From Velamenicoccus sp964471325 (GTDB lineage: Bacteria > Omnitrophota > Gorgyraeia > Velamenicoccales > Velamenicoccaceae): DNA of 23,935 nt. The stretch is from assembly GCA_964471325.1 (NCBI GenBank), contig CAYYFL010000020.1, positions 1 to 23,935 on the forward strand, in the 5' to 3' direction. The notes under the pieces were generated by a model. It ran no database searches. It was not told the DNA's origin and was given only the letters and a program-made list of their open reading frames with translations. Made by a program: the position numbers and the translations under genes. This document shows positions 15,502-21,074 of this stretch, piece after piece (position 1 is the stretch's first letter; every line of letters starts with the position of its first letter).

Positions 15502-16059
15502 TCACTTCTTCATCTCTCCGTTCAGGACATAATCAACGACATCGTAGGTCTTGATGGACCGCCTCTGCACAGAACCCAGCTCCAGCCTGGGAAATGCCGT
15601 GGAGAATGTCTTGCTGCTTTTAAGATTCTGAAGAAATCTTCCAATGATCGTCATCTCGTTCTGGGTCAGGGAGACAACCGTTCCCTGGATGATAAGACTA
15701 TGGCCCGAAAGAGAGAAGCGGTCGATCCACAACCCCCTGGGAACAGCATCGCTCAACCCAGACAGAAGTTCTGTGAAACTGACCCGGCGGGACAGAACAC
15801 CCTTGAGCGCATTGGTCCGCGTTTCCAGTTCCTTGATCTCCGATTTTGTCTTGGCCGCTTCCTTGGCCGAAACGGCGATTTTATTGATACTGCCATGGAG
15901 AGCGATCACCTGTATTTTCTTCATCGCGGCGGCGCCGAAAAGCAAAAGATGAAGAAGAACAAGGCCCGTCACCCCTAAAAGCAAGTACACCCTATAGGGG
16001 ACAACTGCCTTGTTTTCCGTCTTGCGCAACTGCCTGGGAAGAAGGTTGATCGTGATCAT
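15502..16059 (-). CDS. pilN: Type IV pilus inner-membrane protein PilN-like
   Basis: Partner of PilO; its cytoplasmic N-terminus binds the actin-like PilM. The 185 residues open with MITINLLP, the conserved PilN motif that docks in PilM. A transmembrane helix follows (about 22-45), then a coiled coil and a C-terminal alpha/beta domain. The start ATG overlaps the pilM stop as ATGA, implying coupled translation of the two binding partners. Confidence 0.9.
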   Translation of the reverse strand: MITINLLPRQLRKTENKAVVPYRVYLLLGVTGLVLLHLLLFGAAAMKKIQVIALHGSINKIAVSAKEAAKTKSEIKELETRTNALKGVLSRRVSFTELLSGLSDAVPRGLWIDRFSLSGHSLIIQGTVVSLTQNEMTIIGRFLQNLKSSKTFSTAFPRLELGSVQRRSIKTYDVVDYVLNGEMKK

Positions 16060-17144
16060 GCGGCATCCCTCAATGCCAGCCCCAGCGAAACAGCCAAAAG
16101 GTCGCTGTCCGCCGCGAACGCCTGACGGTCAATGCCCTCGCCCAGCGCGAGACGATCTGTATAATCGAGGAATTTGACCTCCACGGCCAAGGCATGCTCC
16201 ATATATTCCCTGATGCCGGCAAGACGGCTTGCGCCCCCTGTGATCAAAACCAGATCCGCGGCCTTGCCGCCCCGCGATTCGAAATAATCAAGAGAGACGC
16301 GGATCTCGGACGTCAGGTTGCTCAAGACAGGCTCCCAGATGGAAAAGAGTTCGTCTTCGCGGCCCTTCGGAGTGCATTTTAATTTTTCGGCTTCAGGAAT
16401 ATCGAGACTGAGCGTCTCTGCGGTCTTTTTGGTGAAATCATCCCCCCCGATAAAAATATCTCGGCTCAGAAACGGCTGGCCGTCAACAAGAATGTCCATA
16501 TTGCAACACGTCTTTCCCATGTTGATGACCGCGCAACAGGCGTCGTTTTTCACATTCCCAATGATCTCCGTGTAAAAATTTGCCAGGGCCAGGGAATCCA
16601 GTTCCATCGCCTTAACCTTCAAACCCAGCTCCTGGGCAAGGGTGAATTTTCTCTGGATGAGCTCATTTTTAGCGGCCGCAATCAGGATGTTCATCTTGGC
16701 CTTCCCCTTCATCTCGCCCAAGAGCATATAATCCGTGGCGACATCGGCCAGGGGAAACGGGACGTATTTCTCTATCTCAAATTTCATCGAAGATTCGAGC
16801 TCCGTCTTGTTCATGGAAGGCAATTCGATGTAACGCGAAACGGCTCCCTGTCCGCTGACAGAAAACACACAGACCCCATTTTGGATAGTGCGGTCCCCCG
16901 CCAATGCCCGGCTCAGGGCATCCCGATAATTCTTATTCGCTACCTTTTCGACAACGTAAGCCGAAAGCACAGGAGGCTGTCTCGATACATCCAGACGACA
17001 GATCTTAACGGCATCCGTACCAACATCAACCCCCCAGGTACCGCTCTCAACCTTAGCCGCAAGCATCTTCTGGTTCAATAACCCCTTCACGGCCATCGGG
17101 AAACCGTTAAGCTGCTTCTTCAGTTGCTGCAAATCCATCTTCAT
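16056..17144 (-). CDS. pilM: Type IV pilus actin-like ATPase PilM
   Basis: Cytoplasmic FtsA/actin-like protein that anchors the pilus alignment complex through PilN. The 362 residues contain the nucleotide-binding phosphate-1 segment GVDVGTDAVKICRLD near residues 38-52, an SHS2-type insertion, and the later nucleotide loop LVLITGGASRLAGI. Length is normal. The ATG at 17144 has AAGGA five bases upstream. It is the first gene of pilMNOPQ; a promoter is visible about 100-125 nt upstream, and the pilin terminator lies beyond it, so this operon is probably transcribed independently of the pilin gene. Confidence 0.93.
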   Translation of the reverse strand: MKMDLQQLKKQLNGFPMAVKGLLNQKMLAAKVESGTWGVDVGTDAVKICRLDVSRQPPVLSAYVVEKVANKNYRDALSRALAGDRTIQNGVCVFSVSGQGAVSRYIELPSMNKTELESSMKFEIEKYVPFPLADVATDYMLLGEMKGKAKMNILIAAAKNELIQRKFTLAQELGLKVKAMELDSLALANFYTEIIGNVKNDACCAVINMGKTCCNMDILVDGQPFLSRDIFIGGDDFTKKTAETLSLDIPEAEKLKCTPKGREDELFSIWEPVLSNLTSEIRVSLDYFESRGGKAADLVLITGGASRLAGIREYMEHALAVEVKFLDYTDRLALGEGIDRQAFAADSDLLAVSLGLALRDAA

Positions 17145-17240
17145 ATATTCCTTCTTTTCGGGACGATATATGGACGCTTCGGCAGCCTTCCGGCAGCGAC
17201 AAAACCTAGTCTAGCCGCCATATAAAATATTAATAAATCT

Positions 17241-17268
17241 ATATTAATGGCATTACTGTAAAAGTCAA
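17241..17268 (-). promoter_or_regulatory. Promoter for the pilMNOPQ operon
   Basis: On the minus strand a -35 TTGACT (17263-17268) is followed after 16 nt by a -10 TAATAT (17241-17246), in an A/T-rich stretch (17220-17280). The start site would be about 90 nt before the pilM ATG. Its place downstream of the pilin terminator fits an independent pilM operon. Confidence 0.55.
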
Positions 17269-17333
17269 CGGAATTTACTCACTTTTCAAGCCCGAAGGAC
17301 TGACAGGAAAGAAGGTTCCGAAGGAAGTGCGGT

Positions 17334-17383
17334 GCAGGCTTATGCCTGCATATGCAGGCATAAGCAGGCATAAGCAGGCATAA
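17334..17383. repeat. Tandem 10-bp repeat with inverted copies
   Basis: Three direct copies of GCAGGCATAA occupy 17354-17383. Immediately upstream (17334-17353) are one more direct GCAGGC and an inverted GCCTGC, so GCAGGC/GCCTGC hairpins can form. The array abuts the terminator of the pilin gene. It may be a remnant of local slippage. Confidence 0.8.
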
Positions 17384-17416
17384 AAAAAGCGGCTGCGCGA
17401 AGCAGCCGCTTTTTTT
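17382..17416 (-). terminator. Strong intrinsic terminator after the pilin gene (bidirectional)
   Basis: AGCGGCTGC (17388-17396) and GCAGCCGCT (17402-17410) form a perfect 9-bp stem with a 5-nt loop. Runs of A on the left and T on the right flank it, so it can stop transcription on either strand. On the minus strand it lies 14 nt after the pilin stop and ends in seven T. It isolates the highly expressed pilin message from the pilM operon. Confidence 0.92.
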
Positions 17417-17429
17417 GTTCCTGAACAGA

Positions 17430-17852
17430 TTACTCGATCGGTGTGCCGGCAGTGGTATTGCCAACTCTCACAACACCCGACTGATCGACAAAGAACGACC
17501 TGACACCCGTCACGTTCTCCGTCTGAGGCGTAGCAACGATGCCATATGTATTGCCGCCGCCGCTCAACGTGAACGTATAACCAGACTTATTGCCGCCCGC
17601 CAAAACAGAATCTATGTAGGGCGGATTGGAGGCGTTCAGGTTTGTCAAAGCCGTCGGATAGGCCGGTGGAGACTGGGCCGCCCTGTATGATTCCATGGCG
17701 GTACTCAATGTCCTCATCGCCGCAATTGCCGTCGCCTCGTTGGCGCTTAATCTGGCCCTCAAGAGGTTCGGGATCGCGATCGCAGCCAAAAGGACGATGA
17801 TGGCCACAACGATCATGATTTCAACAAGCGTGAAACCTTTTCTGGAGCGCAT
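17430..17852 (-). CDS. Type IV pilin / prepilin (PilA-like)
   Basis: Major or minor structural subunit of the pilus. With the start at 17852 it has 140 residues and a 6-residue leader ending in glycine. Then comes the prepilin peptidase site G/FTLVE (F7, with glutamate at mature position 5) and the hydrophobic assembly helix (about 7-31). The remainder is a small, glycine- and threonine-rich globular domain. An in-frame ATG eight codons upstream is less likely, because AAAGGAGG is placed eight bases before 17852. It stands alone between a leader with regulatory RNA elements and a strong terminator, as expected for an abundant subunit. The short form resembles the pseudopilin-like pilins of deep-branching diderms. 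Confidence 0.9.
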   Translation of the reverse strand: MRSRKGFTLVEIMIVVAIIVLLAAIAIPNLLRARLSANEATAIAAMRTLSTAMESYRAAQSPPAYPTALTNLNASNPPYIDSVLAGGNKSGYTFTLSGGGNTYGIVATPQTENVTGVRSFFVDQSGVVRVGNTTAGTPIE

Positions 17853-17963
17853 ATTTCTTTCCTCCTTTCTCGGCATGGATTGACTCTACGCTCAACTCTA
17901 AAAGATGATACAACTAGACCTTACTGTTTTCGAAAGCGTAAAGCCTGCCAACAAGTTACAACA

Positions 17964-17993
17964 ATTTTATCTCACCCCCTTCCCCATTGTCAA
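17964..17993 (-). promoter_or_regulatory. Proximal pilin promoter
   Basis: On the minus strand a perfect -35 TTGACA (17988-17993) is followed after 18 nt by a -10 TAAAAT (17964-17969). It lies just downstream of the terminator at 18031-18067, so the pilin gene can be transcribed even when the upstream leader RNA terminates. A second candidate, TTGGCAGGCTTTACGCT at 17935-17951, has the GG-N10-GC spacing of a sigma-54 promoter but matches the rest of that consensus poorly. Confidence 0.6.
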
Positions 17994-18030
17994 TAAATAT
18001 TTATAATAATGTCTTACAACAACAGGGCAT

Positions 18031-18067
18031 AAAAAAACCTATCCCCTTCTTTCAAGAAGTCGATAGG
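18031..18067 (-). terminator. Intrinsic terminator upstream of the pilin promoter
   Basis: On the minus strand CCTATC pairs with GATAGG (6 bp). Inside, after a 2x2 internal loop, CTTC pairs with GAAG (4 bp), and the structure is followed directly by seven T (18037-18031). It ends the transcript that carries the GEMM-like element and the 44-bp repeats, and lies about 180 nt upstream of the pilin start codon. Confidence 0.85.
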
Positions 18068-18133
18068 AATAGGCGCACAGGCTGTCGCAGTTCCGAGGCT
18101 CCCTTGGGAAGTCGGCACTCCAACTTCGGAGCA

Positions 18134-18265
18134 GCTGAACCCTCCTTAACATGGATGCGGAGGTTCGCCCTTCCTGGGCTGAACCCTCCTTAGCATGGAT
18201 GCGGAGGTTCGCCCTTCCTGGGCTGAACCCTCCTTAGCATGGATGCGGAGGTTCGCCCTTTCCGG
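18134..18265. repeat. Three tandem 44-bp hairpin repeats in the pilin leader
   Basis: Units begin at 18134, 18178 and 18222 and are almost identical (exact period 44). On the plus strand each contains GAACC and GGTTC arms (5 bp) with one unpaired C followed by TCC/GGA pairs. The junctions between units form the complementary arrangement, GGTTC/GAACC with one unpaired T and an inner GCCC/GGGC stem. On the pilin strand the junction hairpins present AGGAA, or GGAAA at the first junction, in the loop, and each unit carries AAGGAGG opposite CCTCC. The array lies between the GEMM-like aptamer and the terminator. Confidence 0.9.
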
Positions 18266-18360
18266 GCTGGCTGCCATCGTTTATAAAATACGATTAGACC
18301 CTGTCGCTTTGCGTCCCGCTCTTTCGAGCCCTTCCTGCACAGAAGAGGTTCCGCACTCTG
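18266..18360 (-). promoter_or_regulatory. Candidate c-di-GMP-I (GEMM)-like riboswitch aptamer, divergent
   Basis: On the minus strand a GAAA-capped stem GCTC/GAGC (18329-18318) is followed by GGGACGCAAAGC (18317-18306), then GACAGGGTCTAA. Next is a small variable hairpin ATCGT/ACGAT, then GGCAGCCAG. These elements, in this order and spacing, are those of the 3' two-thirds of the c-di-GMP-I riboswitch. Two parts deviate. The expected GGCAAACC strand is represented at best by GTGCGGAACC (about 18356-18347), separated from the tetraloop stem by a 17-nt extra segment that can fold by itself. The closing GGTTGCC half of the last stem is missing because the 44-bp repeat array starts there. It may be a variant, an interrupted or a decayed aptamer. 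It would control the pilin transcript. Confidence 0.55.
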
Positions 18361-18394
18361 GGCGCGGAATGGTTTATCCGTTCGGCCAGTCTCT

Positions 18395-18428
18395 ATTATA
18401 AGTATAACATTGCTCCGGCGGGATTCAA
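18395..18428 (-). promoter_or_regulatory. Distal promoter for the GEMM-like leader RNA
   Basis: On the minus strand a -35 TTGAAT (18423-18428) is followed after 16 nt by TATACT (18401-18406). TATAAT (18395-18400) follows directly but has no good -35 at 17 nt. Transcripts would start near 18390 and run through the aptamer-like segment, the repeat array and the terminator, a total of about 360 nt. It lies 90-120 nt after the pilC stop. Confidence 0.5.
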
Positions 18429-18517
18429 GAGAACGCCTGTCCGGCAGGACGCGCCGGGGAGACGGAGACGCGCCAGACAACGCATACCCCAAAATCCAAC
18501 CCGGACTGCGGGATAGA

Positions 18518-19711
18518 CTATCTGATGAGCTCGGTGATCTTAAAGATGGGCATGAAGAGCGCTATAACGATACCGCCGATGACGATCCCCAGAAAACCGA
18601 TAACCACGGGCTCGATCATGGAGGTCAAACCTGAAACCGCCGCATCGACCTGCTCATCATAAAAATCGGCGATCTTGGTCAGCATCTTCTCCAACTGCCC
18701 TGTCTGTTCACCGACGGAGATCATGCGCACGACCATGGGCGGGAAAACCCCGCTCTTGGACAAGGGGTCGGCGATGGGCTCGCCTTCCTTGATGGATGTC
18801 CGCGCATTCATGACCGCCTCTTCGACGACAAGATTGCCGGCGGTCTTTCCGACGATCTCCAGGGCATTGAGGATGGGGACACCGCTCCTGACCAAGGTCG
18901 AGAGCGTCCGCGAGAACTTGGCAACGACGACCTTTCGCAAAAGGGGTCCGAACAGGGGCATGCGCAACAGACTACTGTCCAGTTGATAGCGCCCTCTGGG
19001 CGTATCGATGTATTTTTTAAAAACGAAACCGAAAACGACAAATCCAACGACAACGAAAGGGAAAAAATGACGCAACGTATCGGAGATCAAGATCAAGACC
19101 TGCGTGGGCAGAGGCAGGGTGCCGCCGAGAGACGCAAAAATACCCTTGAACGTCGGAACCACCTTGACCAAAAGAACGATCGTGATCAATACCGCCATGG
19201 AAATGACAACGATGGGATAGACGAGCGAAGACTTTACTTTTCTCTGGAGGGCGCTTGATTTTTCCAGATAGCCGGCCAACCGATCAAGGATCTCATCGAG
19301 CAAGCCGGAGGCCTCTCCGGCCTTCACCATGTTGACATAGAGATTCGAAAAAATCTTGGGGTGTTTATTCAGCGCTTCGTGGAGGCTGGAACCGCTCTCG
19401 ATATCCTCCTTGATCTTGAGCGTCACATCCGAAAGGGTTTTGCTTTCAGCCTGCTCGCTCAAAATGCTGAGCGCCTGGACAAGGGTGATGCCGCTTTCAA
19501 CCATGGTCGCCAATTGACGAGAAAAAATAACCAGATCGTCGAGCTTAACCGCCCTCTCGACTATCTTTCTGACCCTCTCTTCCTTGACGGAAATAACGAT
19601 CAGGTTTCTCTTATGCAGCGTGGCAATGGCATCCTGTTCGCCCGCGGCCTCAAGGATCCCCGTCAATCTTATTCCCTGGTTGTCTTTTGCGACATAGCTG
19701 TAGAGCGCCAT
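18518..19711 (-). CDS. pilC: Type IV pilus inner-membrane platform protein PilC
   Basis: Polytopic platform protein on which the PilB motor acts to insert pilins into the fibre. The 397 residues carry two T2SSF cytoplasmic domains, at about 60-160 (FSRQLATMVESGITLVQAL) and 265-360 (the corresponding FSRTLSTLVRSGVPILNAL). Transmembrane helices lie near 163-187, 215-232 and 365-388, the standard three-helix layout. The C-terminus MPIFKITELIR resembles the family end (MPIFxLxxxI). The ATG at 19711 has GGAG seven bases upstream, 31 bp after the HD-GYP gene. Confidence 0.95.
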   Translation of the reverse strand: MALYSYVAKDNQGIRLTGILEAAGEQDAIATLHKRNLIVISVKEERVRKIVERAVKLDDLVIFSRQLATMVESGITLVQALSILSEQAESKTLSDVTLKIKEDIESGSSLHEALNKHPKIFSNLYVNMVKAGEASGLLDEILDRLAGYLEKSSALQRKVKSSLVYPIVVISMAVLITIVLLVKVVPTFKGIFASLGGTLPLPTQVLILISDTLRHFFPFVVVGFVVFGFVFKKYIDTPRGRYQLDSSLLRMPLFGPLLRKVVVAKFSRTLSTLVRSGVPILNALEIVGKTAGNLVVEEAVMNARTSIKEGEPIADPLSKSGVFPPMVVRMISVGEQTGQLEKMLTKIADFYDEQVDAAVSGLTSMIEPVVIGFLGIVIGGIVIALFMPIFKITELIR

Positions 19712-19742
19712 GCCCTTTCTCCTCGTAAGACGTGACCGTCTC

Positions 19743-20810
19743 TTACACGAATGTATCGACGACTTTCAAAAATGCCTCGACGACCTTGGGATCGAACTGC
19801 GAACCGCTGTTCTTCTTGATCTCCTCGACAGCCTCTGACTTCATCAAGCCCACCTTGCGATACGGCCGGGCCGACACCATCGCGTCGTAGCTGTCGGCGA
19901 CGGTCATGATGCGCGCGCCAAGAGGGATCTCTTCGCCCTTAAGCCCGTCGGGATAGCCCTTGCCGTCCCAACGCTCGTGATGGTGCTTGACGATCGTGAT
20001 GACGCTTTCCAGGAATTTTAACGGTTCCAGGATCTGGGCGCCTTTCTCGGCGTGCTGTTTGATCTGGTTGAATTCATCGTCGGTGAGGGCCGAAGGTTTG
20101 CTGAGCACATTATCGTGGACGCCGATCTTGCCCAGATCGTGCAGCTGGCATGCGTCTTTGATATCACTGATATAGGAGGGGTCCACGTTCATCTGCCGCG
20201 CAATCGCTTCCGCATAACGCGTCACGTTGTCCGAATGCGAAAAGGTGTAATGATCGCGCGCATCGATCGCGTGCGCCAACGCCTTGATCGTGCGCATATA
20301 TGTCTCTTTGAGATCCTCATAGAGACGCGTCAAATTCTTCGTGCTCTCTTCGATGCGGCGCGCCAAAAGAAGATTCTGTTTCTGCAGCGCTATATTGCGC
20401 TCTTCAATCCCCTTGAGGGCGCGGCTGTTGTTAACGACGAATTTCCTGATCTCAAATGCCTGCTTGGCCTTGAAGTAAACCTCCTCGGACCTGAGCGGCT
20501 TATAAAGATAATCGGTAGCACCCAATGCCAGAGACTCCTGGACAAGATTGGCCGTCTCGGCATAGCCCATGATAATGATAACCATGGCTTCATCCCTGTG
20601 ATGAAATTCACGCACAAGATAGCGGACATCGAGGTCTTTGAGGCCGAGATCGATAAAAACGGCGCCCGGCGTGTCTTGCTCATAAAACTGCAGGCCTACG
20701 CGCGCTGTCAGCGCCACCGTCACCTGATAACCCCGCGTCGTCAACGCCGTCTTGATCAAAGCGCAGCTTGCTTCATCGCTATCAATCACCAAAACCTTCT
20801 GTTCGCTCAT
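19743..20810 (-). CDS. Response regulator with HD-GYP domain (cyclic dinucleotide phosphodiesterase)
   Basis: Probably hydrolyses c-di-GMP (some HD-GYP enzymes act on cGAMP) in response to phosphorylation. The 355 residues are a receiver domain (about 4-120) with acidic residues D10, D12 and E13, phospho-acceptor D54 and K104. A coiled-coil linker (about 130-180) leads to an HD-GYP domain (about 172-345). Metal-binding HD is H224-D225 (HDLGKIG), and HHxRWDGKGYP has the GYP at 285-287, so the site looks complete. The frame is open 51 codons further upstream, but those residues lack domain similarity; ATG at 20810 with AAGGTG seven bases upstream fits the receiver start. It lies between pilB and pilC, which implies a role in pilus control. 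No cognate kinase is visible. Confidence 0.93.
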   Translation of the reverse strand: MSEQKVLVIDSDEASCALIKTALTTRGYQVTVALTARVGLQFYEQDTPGAVFIDLGLKDLDVRYLVREFHHRDEAMVIIIMGYAETANLVQESLALGATDYLYKPLRSEEVYFKAKQAFEIRKFVVNNSRALKGIEERNIALQKQNLLLARRIEESTKNLTRLYEDLKETYMRTIKALAHAIDARDHYTFSHSDNVTRYAEAIARQMNVDPSYISDIKDACQLHDLGKIGVHDNVLSKPSALTDDEFNQIKQHAEKGAQILEPLKFLESVITIVKHHHERWDGKGYPDGLKGEEIPLGARIMTVADSYDAMVSARPYRKVGLMKSEAVEEIKKNSGSQFDPKVVEAFLKVVDTFV

Positions 20811-20830
20811 CGCAGCACCTTTGGTGGAAT

Positions 20831-20977
20831 CCCCGGGGCTTCGCCCTCGCCGAAGCAAGGGCAGGCCCGGGGCCCCTTTTTGTTTCGAACAGTCTCCAGA
20901 ATAGTCCTGATCCGCAAAGGATAGACCTCCGCATGGCTCATCCGATGGAGCCAGGTATTCCACATAGCGGAGGGTCT
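20831..20977. repeat. Two bulged palindromes in the HD-GYP leader
   Basis: At 20831-20872 CCCCG pairs with CGGGG, one G is unpaired, then GGC/GCC and an inner GCCCT/AGGGC stem follow. At 20923-20977 AGACC/GGTCT encloses TCCGC/GCGGA with one unpaired G on the 3' arm and an inner GGCTC/GAGCC stem. Further GC-rich inverted repeats (GGGAG/CTCCC, CTGCC/GGCAG) continue to about 21032. The 264-nt gap between pilB and the HD-GYP start has no credible gene. Confidence 0.75.
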
Positions 20978-21042
20978 AACAACGTCTCCCCGGGAGTTCC
21001 CTCCCGAGGCAGCACCGCATTCCTGCCGAGGGATTGAATCCT

Positions 21043-21069
21043 ATTATACAAGGCTTAACGCTCTATCAA
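21043..21069 (-). promoter_or_regulatory. Possible promoter for the HD-GYP gene
   Basis: On the minus strand a perfect -10 TATAAT (21043-21048) is preceded by TTGATA (21064-21069) at a short 15-nt spacing. The start would be near 21036, giving a highly structured 5' leader of about 225 nt. The short spacer lowers confidence. Confidence 0.4.
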
Positions 21070-21074
21070 AAGAT

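Noticed and set aside
18134..18265. CRISPR array
   Set aside because: The 44-bp units are contiguous with no unique spacers and there are no cas genes; the same holds at 3357 and 22878.
18190..18492. A 100-codon minus-strand frame across the GEMM-like element and repeats
   Set aside because: The conserved RNA blocks and tandem repeats explain the sequence; the translated product is repetitive and of no known family.
20866..20882. Plus-strand terminator from the GC palindrome followed by five T
   Set aside because: Four C separate the stem from the T-run and there is no plus-strand gene to terminate.
20811..20963. 51-codon upstream extension of the HD-GYP frame
   Set aside because: It runs through a GC-rich palindrome and lacks receiver-domain residues; the ATG at 20810 begins exactly at the receiver domain with a ribosome-binding site.
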